This document shows, piece by piece, positions 1 through 9,424 of a DNA stretch of 64,000 nucleotides. Both the position numbers and the translations under genes were made by a program. Source of the stretch: Acinetobacter wuhouensis (GTDB lineage Bacteria; Pseudomonadota; Gammaproteobacteria; Pseudomonadales; Moraxellaceae); the NCBI RefSeq assembly GCF_001696605.3, contig NZ_CP031716.1, forward strand, positions 1,860,001-1,924,000, read 5' to 3'. The notes below the pieces were generated by a model. The model saw only the letters and a program-made list of their open reading frames with translations. It was not told the DNA's origin and did no database searches. Within the stretch, counting starts at the first letter, position 1; each line of letters opens with the position of its first letter.

Positions 1-117
1 GTAACAGGTTGGGCAGCGCATGTGATGGAGCAACGTGCAGACAACCGTATTATTCGTCCAAGTGCGGATTATACTGGTCCAGAATTGCGTAAAGTTGTAC
101 CAATTGCTGAGCGTTAA
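1..117 (+). CDS. prpC: 2-methylcitrate synthase, C-terminal end (partial)
   Basis: Only the last 38 codons are inside the window; the reading frame is open from the first base and stops with TAA. The tail contains the stretch [19 protein letters not shown], characteristic of PrpC (2-methylcitrate synthase, which condenses propionyl-CoA with oxaloacetate) rather than housekeeping citrate synthase. A strong terminator follows about 30 bases later. No acnD or prpF, the usual next genes of prp operons, lies downstream. The assignment rests on the tail only. Confidence 0.75.
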   Translation, partial: VTGWAAHVMEQRADNRIIRPSADYTGPELRKVVPIAER

Positions 118-149
118 TAGCTCATTACTACTTTGAAATAATAGCAAGA

Positions 150-183
150 AAAACACCCAATGAATTCATTGGGTGTTTTTTTA
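150..183 (+). terminator. Rho-independent terminator after prpC
   Basis: A perfect 26-base palindrome with GAATTC at its centre is bordered by an A-run on the left and a T-run on the right. It can end prpC transcription. Because it is symmetric it can also end the oppositely oriented lipoprotein gene at 211-1650. Confidence 0.85.
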
Positions 184-210
184 TTCTATTGGTCAAGTAA
201 AGCTGTGATT

Positions 211-1650
211 TTATAACTGCTTTGGAATGGTATCCCAGAATAATCTGATGTTGCGATTAAATGTTAATGCAGATTGATCACCATTTGCTAAATTCATCTG
301 GCAATCATATAGGTTGCCTGTTTTAGATCCTATGCTTGTAATTGTTTTATGCCGCAATGTAATTTCTCCTGGAATTGCAAGAACTGCATTTGGGCATCCT
401 GCTGTTGATAGTGCCTCTTTCAGCGGGTACGAGCCTGAGTTTCGTTGCGTTTTCCCATCACAAAACCAATTGTTTTTATTGGATGTAGAGCGCCAACAAA
501 AAGCAAGTGCTTTTACAGCAGATGTGTCTGAAGATGGTGTGACAATAATAGGTTGTTTGGGAGCGGTTGTAGTTGTGGTCGTATTGTCTTTTGGGGGTAG
601 AGTAATTGAACCCGGTGGGCCACTTGAATCAGGTGGGGAAAAAATTATGTTGGGATTGGTGGAACTTGAGCCAGTATCTTTAGGTGGATTTGATGATTCA
701 TTAACAGGTCTTTCGAAAAAATAATTTGGCCCACATATGTTATATGGCATGAAGCCTAGAGTCGCTTTTGCAAACAATGAATCTGTATTTACATTACCAT
801 TATTTTGTAGATTTAGAGTTTTATAATCGTATACGGTAATTAAGAAGGGTTCATATTTAATCAGGTCTTTAATGTGCATAGCACCTATACCTGGCTCAGG
901 TGGGATATAAGTCGTTAAAGGTTGATCGGGATCGAATTTCAATTCAAAAGGTTGTTCTACATTGGTAAAGCTGATATTTATTGGGCCTGTATCAGCACTT
1001 GTTGACTCTAAATTCCCTTTTATTGAAACCTGAGCTTTACCAGTGCTAATTTTTTTCCAAGTGAGTTCTGTATCTTTAAAATGGTAAGTGACAGGATTGG
1101 TGTTAATAGACCCAGATTTTGTATTATAGCCACTGAGTTCAAGCTGATCCGTTTGGTATTGAACAGCTTGATCAGTTTCAGTGATATTAAGCTTACCATT
1201 GACGGTTTGTTTCTCTTTACTATCTTGTGTTGATAAATTTAAATTCTTAAAGTCATAAGTCGTATTGTTATTAGATAGATATACTTCACCTTGCGCTAAA
1301 ATTTCTGCGTCAAAAATCCCAAGACAATTATTAAATAAAATCTTTTGGTTATTTGTGTCTACTGTATATGAACCCGATGTGCATTTTTTACCTTTTTGAA
1401 TAATGTCGTACATACCATTGGATAGCATATTCAGTGGACCATTGAATAAAACTTCGCGCATGACAAGTGCACTGGCTTTCTCAGCAAATGCTTGTTCATT
1501 CATGGTGGTGTTTGTTGGAGGATTATTTTCGGTACGTTGCTCTTGTGTAGCTGAAGTTCCATTTTGATTATCGTCATCACCACCTCCACAAGCAGTCAGT
1601 AATAAGATGATGACGATTGGATAAAATTTATCAAATAACTTTATTTGCAT
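211..1650 (-). CDS. putative outer-membrane lipoprotein, unknown function
   Basis: The 479-residue product starts with a lipoprotein signal: a basic N-terminus, a hydrophobic stretch and the lipobox LTAC (Cys21), followed by GGGDDD, which fits an outer-membrane lipoprotein. Residues about 60-300 look like a beta-rich exported domain. Residues about 315-375 form a Pro/Ser/Thr linker that includes a run of six Thr. A C-terminal domain of about 100 residues holds several Cys (CWRS, FCDG, GCPN) that could form disulfides. No family was recognised. It converges with prpC and shares its terminator. An open frame on the other strand over 314-724 is a shadow of this gene. Confidence 0.7.
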   Translation of the reverse strand: MQIKLFDKFYPIVIILLLTACGGGDDDNQNGTSATQEQRTENNPPTNTTMNEQAFAEKASALVMREVLFNGPLNMLSNGMYDIIQKGKKCTSGSYTVDTNNQKILFNNCLGIFDAEILAQGEVYLSNNNTTYDFKNLNLSTQDSKEKQTVNGKLNITETDQAVQYQTDQLELSGYNTKSGSINTNPVTYHFKDTELTWKKISTGKAQVSIKGNLESTSADTGPINISFTNVEQPFELKFDPDQPLTTYIPPEPGIGAMHIKDLIKYEPFLITVYDYKTLNLQNNGNVNTDSLFAKATLGFMPYNICGPNYFFERPVNESSNPPKDTGSSSTNPNIIFSPPDSSGPPGSITLPPKDNTTTTTTAPKQPIIVTPSSDTSAVKALAFCWRSTSNKNNWFCDGKTQRNSGSYPLKEALSTAGCPNAVLAIPGEITLRHKTITSIGSKTGNLYDCQMNLANGDQSALTFNRNIRLFWDTIPKQL

Positions 1651-1946
1651 GGTGATCCTTCCAAATGCTTAAAAGTATAATTATTGTTAGTTTTGAAACT
1701 TTGACTATTCCTCAAATGGCAATGTTTCTTGATTTACTATGAAAAAAATACTTTTAATACGAGCGGAGTCGATTTGACATAATCGATTTACATTAAAGTG
1801 AGTAAAATAATAAAAACCAGATTTAACTTGTGTTTTTACAATACGTTTTTTTTATTATTCATAAAAAAATAAGCTTAAAGTCATGCTGTTTATATATTGG
1901 AATATGTGCATAATGAACAAGTTAAGAACATAATGAGTAGATTTTT

Positions 1947-4316
1947 ATGAGTAATCAAATATCTGCAGAGCAGGGAAGCTATTTGGGGCAACAGTTGGAG
2001 CAAGTGAAATCAGAGCTTGCGCAATCTTCAAAAGATTTGATTGAGATTAGACAGGAAACGTTTAGTCATTACCCAGCAGTTGAAGCAGCAAAGCAAAAAG
2101 CGGAAATAACTTTAAAAAACTATACTACTGCAAGAGCTGATGCCGTTAGAGATAAAGCCCGTCGAGATAGCTTATTCAGTGCTTTAACTTTAGCACCACT
2201 GTTTAGTAACCGCCTCTTACTTATTATTGCATGGGCCGTATTGATTTTTGCGATTCCATTTTTTGCAAAATATACCATTGGAAAGTTTTTAGGTATTGTA
2301 TTGAGTCTAGGCTTATACATTGTACTTGTTCGTAAAGGAATGAAAAAACAAGGTGATTTGAAAAGTAAGGCAGAATGCGGTTCTATTTTGCTCTTTGGTC
2401 AATGCAGACTAAGCTTCATGCATTTTGGCTCAAAAGAAAGCGGAGATTCAAAGTATCCCTACAAAGCAATCACTGCACCTGCCGATGAGAAAGATATTTC
2501 AGGAAATTGGCGAGTCGATGATAAGTTTGGGAAAATGTACGATTCGGATTTTGTTGTTTTTCATACGCCAAAGGAAGCGGACAAAATATTTGCAATTTTA
2601 AAAATTCCCAATGATGGAAGCGAAGCACATTTGGTTGATATTAATGCAAATACTGAGGCTTGGGATTGGAAGATTTATAAACAAATGTCAGCAGATCTTG
2701 TACCTCTATTCGCTCAAGATATTTCAGCAATAAATACTTTTGCAACTTCTGCAGCAGATTGGGTAAAAAGTTATGAATATATTGCTTCTTTGGAGCAACG
2801 ACTCAAAACATTGACAGATGTGACTGAAAACTGGCAAGACGTTGCGATTGAAGAAGAAACGCTTGATCGTGTTCTAAAATTAGTTGATTTATTTGCTTCC
2901 GGTCGTAAACCATCGCCTAAAGGTATTTTATTGTATGGTCCTCCAGGAACTGGAAAGACTTTAATTGCGCGTAAGCTTGCTAAACATGCAGAATGTAATT
3001 TTGAAGCCGTAAATATTTCAGATTTAAAAGCAGGACATATTGGTCAAACAGCACCAAAAGTAAAAGAACTTTGGGCACGTTGTCGTGAAAAGGCGCCAAC
3101 ATTATTGTTTGTTGATGAATGTGAAAGTGCTTTTGCAAAACGTGGTGGAACAGATAACGATTCATTTGGTAATGAGCTCGTACAAACCTTTCTTTCCGAA
3201 TGGGATGGCTTTAATCAAGCATCAGGTAAAGTCTTGGTGATCGCAGCGACGAACCGACACGACATTATCGACAATGCAATTATGTCACGCTTCACAGCGT
3301 CAGTCGAAATTGGCTTACCAAACGATGTTGCACGTAAGAAAATTTTAGAAAATGAATTTAAACAAGCGGATATTGATCTTGAAGTATCTTCAGCGCTTAC
3401 GACTGAAACAGCAGGGATGTCGGGTCGTGATATTCACACGCTAATTGCCACTTTAGTAGCCGAAAATATCAATCGTGAGATAAAACCTGAGAACTTGATC
3501 GAACAGGTTCGTAAAATTCGTGGTAAAGGCTCAACACAAGTAAAATCATTGACTTGGGATGATGTTGTATTGCCTGAAACAACCATGATGGAATTCCAAA
3601 ATCTGGGTAAAGAATTAAAAAATGCTGAAAAACTTGCAAAATTAGGCATTTCAACGCCGAAAGGAATTTTACTCTATGGTCCACCTGGGACGGGGAAAAC
3701 TCAAATTGCCCGTGTTTTGGCGAGTCAGTCAGGGCTTTCATTCATTGCAGCAGCAACATCGGATTTAAAGGCAAATTTTACAGGTCAATCTGGTAGTAAA
3801 GTAAAGCAATTGTTTGAAACTGCACGCTCACAAGCACCATGTATTGTTTTCATTGACGAAATTGATATTGTGGCAGGTGCGCGCAATGGTGGAAATGATA
3901 GTTTTACTCAAGAGATCGTTGGGCAAATGCTTCAAGAGCTAGACGGTGTAGCAACCAAAGAAGGGCAAGTATTCTTATTGGCTGCTAGTAATCATCCTGA
4001 AAATATTGACAGTGCATTAATGTCACGATTAGAACGTAAAATTGAGATTGGTCTACCTGATCAAGTCGCACGTTCGCAGATATTAATCTCGATGCTAAAC
4101 AGTAAGCCGACTGATTTTGAGGTAAGTGAAGTTGCAAATCAACTTGCTGAAAAAACGCAAGGCTTATCAGGACGTGATTTAAATTCTTTGGTGACTCGTG
4201 CAACACGACGTGCTGTGAGCCGTGCGATTCAATCAGGTGATGATCTCGAACATACACGAATCACAGAAGAAGATTTGTTGGAGTCGATCGGAACAAGTTT
4301 TGCTGAGAATGAATAA
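1947..4316 (+). CDS. membrane-anchored tandem AAA+ ATPase (Cdc48/FtsH-like)
   Basis: The 789-residue protein begins with a coiled-coil-prone segment (about 1-75) and then a hydrophobic region (about 88-130) able to span the membrane twice. Two classic AAA+ modules follow. The first has Walker A GPPGTGKT at 331-338 and a Walker B ending in VDECE; the second has Walker A GPPGTGKT at 578-585 and Walker B VFIDEID. Both have SRF/SRL arginine-finger-like sites after the sensor-1 Asn. There is no zinc protease domain, so it is not FtsH; the double ring recalls Cdc48/p97 unfoldases. Substrate and partner are unknown. It stands alone, with its own terminator. Confidence 0.8.
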   Translation: MSNQISAEQGSYLGQQLEQVKSELAQSSKDLIEIRQETFSHYPAVEAAKQKAEITLKNYTTARADAVRDKARRDSLFSALTLAPLFSNRLLLIIAWAVLIFAIPFFAKYTIGKFLGIVLSLGLYIVLVRKGMKKQGDLKSKAECGSILLFGQCRLSFMHFGSKESGDSKYPYKAITAPADEKDISGNWRVDDKFGKMYDSDFVVFHTPKEADKIFAILKIPNDGSEAHLVDINANTEAWDWKIYKQMSADLVPLFAQDISAINTFATSAADWVKSYEYIASLEQRLKTLTDVTENWQDVAIEEETLDRVLKLVDLFASGRKPSPKGILLYGPPGTGKTLIARKLAKHAECNFEAVNISDLKAGHIGQTAPKVKELWARCREKAPTLLFVDECESAFAKRGGTDNDSFGNELVQTFLSEWDGFNQASGKVLVIAATNRHDIIDNAIMSRFTASVEIGLPNDVARKKILENEFKQADIDLEVSSALTTETAGMSGRDIHTLIATLVAENINREIKPENLIEQVRKIRGKGSTQVKSLTWDDVVLPETTMMEFQNLGKELKNAEKLAKLGISTPKGILLYGPPGTGKTQIARVLASQSGLSFIAAATSDLKANFTGQSGSKVKQLFETARSQAPCIVFIDEIDIVAGARNGGNDSFTQEIVGQMLQELDGVATKEGQVFLLAASNHPENIDSALMSRLERKIEIGLPDQVARSQILISMLNSKPTDFEVSEVANQLAEKTQGLSGRDLNSLVTRATRRAVSRAIQSGDDLEHTRITEEDLLESIGTSFAENE

Positions 4317-4386
4317 ATTATAAATGAGCAGAAGTATTACGTTTCAAAACGTAAGCCTATGTTTATTTTAATTTGTATTGTTAATG

Positions 4387-4424
4387 ATGGCTTATTTTCT
4401 TAATGAGGGAATAAGCCATTTTTT
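4387..4424 (+). terminator. Rho-independent terminator after the AAA+ gene
   Basis: A 10-bp stem, ATGGCTTATT with AATAAGCCAT, and a 13-base loop are followed directly by a T-run. The rest of 4317-4503 holds nothing recognisable. Confidence 0.75.
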
Positions 4425-4503
4425 AGTGGGCGAGTTGTAATTACTAGGTGGTTTAGGCGTTGGGATTGCATATAGATAATGATTTGAACTGCTGTTCGTG
4501 AGT

Positions 4504-5124
4504 CTATTTGGATAAAAGTAGAACAGGATCTTCAATATCATAGCCAGTTTCTATTGGAATCCCTCGATATTTAACTACAACCACCGTTTTATTCTGATTC
4601 GGTATTTTATAATTTTGAGTGATTTTAATTTGCTTGTTATAACTAATTGCTTCTTGAATCTTACTTTCATATAAAGGCATATGAATTTGATAAGTAATCG
4701 TATATTGAGGAATCTTTTCTGAAAGCGTATGCCAAGCAGGTACTTGGTGAACTTTATTTTTGAAAACCTTAATTTGTACTACATTTGAATCGACTTTGAT
4801 TAGTGGGGTTAAGCGCTGAGTAATTTTCTTTAAATCTTTATCAAACTGAATACCATCTTGATCATAATCTATGGCTTTGCTTTTTGGATTGATATACAGG
4901 GATTTTACTTCGATCAATTTGTCAGGTGTTTTACTGTTGAGTTGATAATAATAAAGTTGTGGTAAACGTCCGCGTCCATCTTCGAAATGACGTAATACAT
5001 ATAGCTTTTTCTCTTTAGCTTCATAGCCTAAAACTTCAATGTTTTGTCCACCACCGACTGTGGCATGGACATTTAGAGAAAGCATAAAGATGAAAATTGT
5101 AGTAATAAATTTAAAATAATGCAT
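4504..5124 (-). CDS. exported protein of unknown function
   Basis: The 206-residue product has a clear Sec signal peptide (MHYFKFITTIFIFMLSLNVHA, likely cut after Ala21), so the mature protein should be periplasmic. The remainder is mixed alpha/beta with many Lys and Tyr. It has no cysteine after the signal and no motif that was recognised. It is divergent from the membrane-protein gene at 5308, with about 180 bases between the two starts. Confidence 0.6.
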   Translation of the reverse strand: MHYFKFITTIFIFMLSLNVHATVGGGQNIEVLGYEAKEKKLYVLRHFEDGRGRLPQLYYYQLNSKTPDKLIEVKSLYINPKSKAIDYDQDGIQFDKDLKKITQRLTPLIKVDSNVVQIKVFKNKVHQVPAWHTLSEKIPQYTITYQIHMPLYESKIQEAISYNKQIKITQNYKIPNQNKTVVVVKYRGIPIETGYDIEDPVLLLSK

Positions 5125-5307
5125 CGTTTATTGTTCAATATGTTTTTATTGATTATGACTGAGCTTGGTCAAATAAACAGGACATTTACGTAAATAAAAA
5201 TCAAGAAAATATATAAATAGAGCGAATTTTAGTCGGATTTTTTACTGAAATCCGCTAGAATCACACCATAAATCTTAACCAATTAAAAATTTAAAGCTTA
5301 ATAATAA

Positions 5308-6615
5308 ATGAATACACCACAATTAGATCTTGTTGAAGAGCAAGGAAAAATTAGTTTTATTGAATATACACCGACTGGTATCTTTATTTTAAAGATTGAA
5401 AAACGCAAATATCGTGGTACGCAGATTCAATCTCAAGTTTTTCAGCTCAATGATGAAGTTCATGTAATTTTCCATCAAAGGACACAGCACCTCTATGCAG
5501 TGTTGAATAAGAGTAAACAAATTCTTTATTTAAATGAAGATATTATTGCGTTAGATCGTGTGAATTATGTAGATGATGCAAAGTCAGCCTTTCATTTTAC
5601 ATTGTGTATGACACTCTTTTTACTGGTCGCTTATCTGATCTTTCAATATGCGATGGATGGCACAATTTATTATTTAGATACGCTGATGCATATAGCCTTG
5701 CTTGCTTGTATCCTGTTTGTTGGTTCTTTTATCTATACCATTATTCATTCAAAAAAAGAAAATAAACTTCCTATTGCGACAGAGCTTTTAGCTTTACTGA
5801 ATTTACCTAAATTGAGTGGACGTATGCTACAAAGCTTTAAATTGATGAATGGCTACTTTTTTGAATTTGAACATTTATTTGACTTGAGAGAAATATACAA
5901 ATTGAAAGTAGATATGAATGATCAAAAAGTTGAACATTATTTAGCAGGACAAATGCTGAGAGTTAATAACTGTGGTTTGAATGTATTTGAAATTGAAAAA
6001 TGTCAGCTTGAATTGATTAAAGGGGATTTGCAACATTTTAAAATTGAAGAAAAGACAGATCTTGGATATGACGATGATGCATTACGAGAAATTTTATTTA
6101 AAGTAAAGAATCAGAAATTTTATAGTTTATTTGATGAATTCCCATTTACCAAAGGAAGGCAAATCCAAGTTGTAGCGACAAAGTTTCCTGATTTAAATGG
6201 TCGTTATGCATGGTTGGTGTATGATCAGATACTCTTCCTTTCTATGGACCCCGATGTATTGCAGAGCAAAACATTACAACAATTAAAAATTGGGAATCTG
6301 GAAGAGTTCGGAGATATAAATGGAATTTTCGTTATAGCATGTATTCTTGCAATGATTTTTTTTGGTCTATTCTATGCGGTTTTTTTAGCAGGAGTTTTTG
6401 GTATCCTTTATTTTCATGGAAAATTTTGCTATTCAACTTATTTAAAAATGAGCAAAAAAAGAAATATCAATACTTTTGTTCAACAACAGATTTCTGAATT
6501 GATGCCATCAATTAATTTTAATAAACTCAATAAAGAATTTGTAATATATTTCAATCAAACTCGTTTGAAAAATAGTCGCACAGGCTTTAAAAAAGAATAT
6601 AAAGTGCTTGATTAA
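5308..6615 (+). CDS. inner-membrane protein of unknown function
   Basis: The 435-residue protein has a soluble N-terminal region (about 1-95), two membrane segments (about 97-118 and 125-147), a large soluble middle (about 160-335) and a long hydrophobic hairpin (about 338-372). A short basic C-terminus follows. No catalytic motif or family was recognised. It reads away from the exported-protein gene 4504-5124, so the two may share a regulatory region, but nothing shows a functional link. Confidence 0.6.
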   Translation: MNTPQLDLVEEQGKISFIEYTPTGIFILKIEKRKYRGTQIQSQVFQLNDEVHVIFHQRTQHLYAVLNKSKQILYLNEDIIALDRVNYVDDAKSAFHFTLCMTLFLLVAYLIFQYAMDGTIYYLDTLMHIALLACILFVGSFIYTIIHSKKENKLPIATELLALLNLPKLSGRMLQSFKLMNGYFFEFEHLFDLREIYKLKVDMNDQKVEHYLAGQMLRVNNCGLNVFEIEKCQLELIKGDLQHFKIEEKTDLGYDDDALREILFKVKNQKFYSLFDEFPFTKGRQIQVVATKFPDLNGRYAWLVYDQILFLSMDPDVLQSKTLQQLKIGNLEEFGDINGIFVIACILAMIFFGLFYAVFLAGVFGILYFHGKFCYSTYLKMSKKRNINTFVQQQISELMPSINFNKLNKEFVIYFNQTRLKNSRTGFKKEYKVLD

Positions 6616-6640
6616 AAAGGAGATCGTAAGATCTCCTTTT
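6615..6640. terminator. bidirectional terminator
   Basis: A perfect 11-bp stem, AAAAGGAGATC with GATCTCCTTTT, is closed by a GTAA loop. It is A-rich on one side and T-rich on the other, so it can serve both the membrane-protein gene and the convergent FMN-protein gene. Confidence 0.8.
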
Positions 6641-6669
6641 AACAATGATAGCATGCGAAATATAAAGAA

Positions 6670-8340
6670 TTAGAATTGTTCAGACTTCGCCATATTCCAC
6701 ATTCTGAAATAGAAGTTATCCTCATCTTTATTTTCACATGAAAGTAATTCGCCATCTTTCATCCAAAAATGCAATTGCGCGTAGTTTTTGATTTCACGGT
6801 CATTGATGCGCTGTGCCAAATGATGTGCTTTGATTTCAGCAGGATGTTGTAAGCCTGCAGCAGCAATCATTTCCGCCAGTGCTTTTAATGTATTTTGTTG
6901 GAAATGGAAAACACGTTCAGATTTTGTCGGAACATCAAGTGCTTTTTGACGCTCTTTATCTTGTGTCGCAACACCTACAGGGCACTGATTGGTATGACAG
7001 CTTTGTGCTTGGATACAACCAATGGCAAACATGAAGCCACGTGCAGAGTTCACCCAATCAGCACCCATCGCCATGGTACTAGCAATATCAAAAGCACTGA
7101 TGATTTTACCACTTGCACCGATTTTGACTTTGTCACGTAAGCCCGCACCAACCAGAGTATTATGCACAAAGAGCAAGCTTTCACGTAAGGGTGTACCCAT
7201 ATGATCAATCAACTCGATCGGCGCAGCGCCAGTACCACCTTCAGAACCATCAACTACAATAAAGTCAGGCACAATTTTAGTTTCCAACATCGCTTTGACA
7301 ATCCCCATGAATTGCCAAGGTTGTCCGATACACAGCTTAAAACCTACGGGTTTTCCGTTAGACAAGTCACGTAACTTTTGGATGAAATGCATCATTTCAA
7401 TAGGGTTGCTAAATGCCGAATGTGAGGCAGGTGAAACGCAGTCACGATCACGTGGGACACCACGGATTTTCGCAATTTCTTCACTAATTTTATGTTTAGG
7501 TAAAATACCCCCATGACCAGGTTTAGCGCCTTGTGATAATTTGATTTCAATCATTTTAATTACAGGATTGGACGCTTGTTGTTGGAATTTCTCAGGGTCA
7601 AACTTCCCATCTAAAGTACGGCAACCGAAATAACCACTCCCTAGTTCCCAAACAATATCACCACCATTTTCAAGATGATAAGGGCTTAAGCTACCTTCAC
7701 CTGTATCATGGTAAAAGTTTCCCATTTTAGCCCCTTTATTGAGTGCACGAATCGCATTGGCACTTAAACTACCAAAACTCATGGCAGAAATATTCATGAT
7801 GGATGAACTATAAGGTTGGCTACATTGCTCATTACCAATACTGATACGAAAAGTATGATGATCAGCAGGTGAACAAGGCGCTAGAGAATGGGTCAGAAAA
7901 CGGTAATCATCTTGATATACATTAATGATAGAGCCAAAAGGTTTATCGGCATTTTCATTTTTTGCACGTTGATAAACCAAACTACGTTGTGAGCGTGAGA
8001 ATGGCAGGGCATCTTCATCTGATTCGATGAAATATTGACGAATTTCAGGGCGAAAGCTTTCAAAGAAAAAACGGAAATGTCCCATAATTGGGTAGTTTCT
8101 TAAAATTGCGTGTTTACTTTGAATAATGTCATAAATTCCGACAGCACTTAGGGCGATACTGATCACCCATGCAATATTTAAAACCGTATCCGAAAAGAAA
8201 TAGTAAATAAAATGTGAATCATGCAAAAAAATCGTCCAAGTTAGATAAATTGCAATGAATAAACAAAGGAACCAAACAGAATAACGTGAAAAAAAAGTAT
8301 TAAAAAATTTACTTCTAATTGCTTGAGCAGGGCTAGCCAT
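6670..8340 (-). CDS. membrane-anchored GltB-like FMN/Fe-S protein (glutamate synthase domain family)
   Basis: The 556-residue protein starts with two hydrophobic segments (about 20-65). It then carries the FMN-binding (beta/alpha)8 domain of the large glutamate synthase subunit: GAKPGHGGILP, the VDGSEGGTGAAP phosphate loop and the 3Fe-4S signature C-x5-C-x4-C at Cys442, Cys448 and Cys453. The glutamine amidotransferase domain and the C-terminal GXGXG domain of true GltB are absent, so ordinary glutamate synthase activity with glutamine is unlikely. Relatives are annotated as FMN-binding glutamate synthase family proteins; their reaction is not settled. Confidence 0.85.
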   Translation of the reverse strand: MASPAQAIRSKFFNTFFSRYSVWFLCLFIAIYLTWTIFLHDSHFIYYFFSDTVLNIAWVISIALSAVGIYDIIQSKHAILRNYPIMGHFRFFFESFRPEIRQYFIESDEDALPFSRSQRSLVYQRAKNENADKPFGSIINVYQDDYRFLTHSLAPCSPADHHTFRISIGNEQCSQPYSSSIMNISAMSFGSLSANAIRALNKGAKMGNFYHDTGEGSLSPYHLENGGDIVWELGSGYFGCRTLDGKFDPEKFQQQASNPVIKMIEIKLSQGAKPGHGGILPKHKISEEIAKIRGVPRDRDCVSPASHSAFSNPIEMMHFIQKLRDLSNGKPVGFKLCIGQPWQFMGIVKAMLETKIVPDFIVVDGSEGGTGAAPIELIDHMGTPLRESLLFVHNTLVGAGLRDKVKIGASGKIISAFDIASTMAMGADWVNSARGFMFAIGCIQAQSCHTNQCPVGVATQDKERQKALDVPTKSERVFHFQQNTLKALAEMIAAAGLQHPAEIKAHHLAQRINDREIKNYAQLHFWMKDGELLSCENKDEDNFYFRMWNMAKSEQF

Positions 8341-8498
8341 AGGAATAGGTTGTCCAACATAATATTATGCAACTAAGTTGCCAATTTTATGACATTTTCT
8401 CAAGTGTTGAATTGTTAGAAATAAGAAAGATTCTATTTTAAAAATAACATTAAGGAATTAAATGCTTAGTGTGAATAATTTACTCATCGGTCAAAATA

Positions 8499-9362
8499 CT
8501 AGACTTTCTGGGCAAGTAATGTCGCAAATCGTTGTTTGATGCGATTGCCTTGTTCATCGGTACGATGTAATTCACCAACATTTTCATTGTATTTTAAAAT
8601 ATTCCAAGTTCGATAATAATCACGTAATTGCTGAGGTTTAAAGCTAAATGGGAAATCGGACTGTACAGGATAATCGTCTGTATCCATCGCACAGACAATT
8701 AAATTAACCCCATTGGTTTTTGTTACTTTTTGCATGTTTTGAATTAATGGTGGAATAGTTTTAGCCTGCAAAAACATCATGACGACAGTTGAAAAAACAA
8801 AATCGTATGCTCCATCTAAACTTTGATCTTGGTTTAAATCTCGTATAGCTGTTTGAATATTTTCTAATTTTTCTAATTCAATGATGTCATTTAGTTTTTG
8901 AATACTTTGCGGATTGACATCAAAGGCATCTACCTGAAATCCATGTTGATTTAAATACAAAGTATTGCGTCCAAGACCACAACCAACGTCTAAAGCCTTG
9001 CCTGTATTTAAGTATGGCATTGCCATGAGAATTTCAGAATGTGTTGGTGAAAGTTGATATTTCTTAGCAAAATAATCATCAGCTTCACAGTAGAAACTTA
9101 GTTGACAGCGTACATCTGGACTCGTCGAAACAATTTTATGCCACGCTTGCGGTGTAATAAAAGGTGGCTGATTTTCTACGCTAAATTGGTATTGAGAAAG
9201 GGTGTCGCCGTGTTCATTGAGCATGGCAAAGTCTAAGTGACCTTGTAAAATATTGAGTTTTGCCCAAGTACCAACTTTGGTATTGTGAGCTTGTTTAAAT
9301 CCTTGAGGAATACTATTGGCGTCCCAAATCGGTAATTCACGATAACAGCGTAAGTTTTCCAT
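8499..9362 (-). CDS. tehB: tellurite resistance methyltransferase TehB
   Basis: The 287-residue product has the long form of TehB. A small beta-rich N-terminal domain (about 1-90, DUF1971-like) precedes a class I SAM methyltransferase (about 95-287). Motif I is LDVGCGLGRNTLY. The conserved runs FSTVVMMFLQAKTIP and GELHRTDEQGNRIKQRFATLLA match TehB closely. The family methylates tellurite and selenium compounds using S-adenosylmethionine. It lies about 60 bases downstream of roxA on the same strand and may be co-transcribed with it. Confidence 0.9.
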   Translation of the reverse strand: MENLRCYRELPIWDANSIPQGFKQAHNTKVGTWAKLNILQGHLDFAMLNEHGDTLSQYQFSVENQPPFITPQAWHKIVSTSPDVRCQLSFYCEADDYFAKKYQLSPTHSEILMAMPYLNTGKALDVGCGLGRNTLYLNQHGFQVDAFDVNPQSIQKLNDIIELEKLENIQTAIRDLNQDQSLDGAYDFVFSTVVMMFLQAKTIPPLIQNMQKVTKTNGVNLIVCAMDTDDYPVQSDFPFSFKPQQLRDYYRTWNILKYNENVGELHRTDEQGNRIKQRFATLLAQKV

Positions 9363-9424
9363 CTTTGATTCCTTTTAGATTTAAAAAAATAGATCTAGGT
9401 CGATTGACCTAGACCTTATCGCAT

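Noticed and set aside
314..724. Plus-strand open frame of 136 codons
   Set aside because: It lies entirely inside the minus-strand lipoprotein gene, opposite its Pro/Thr-rich linker, and has no ribosome-binding site.
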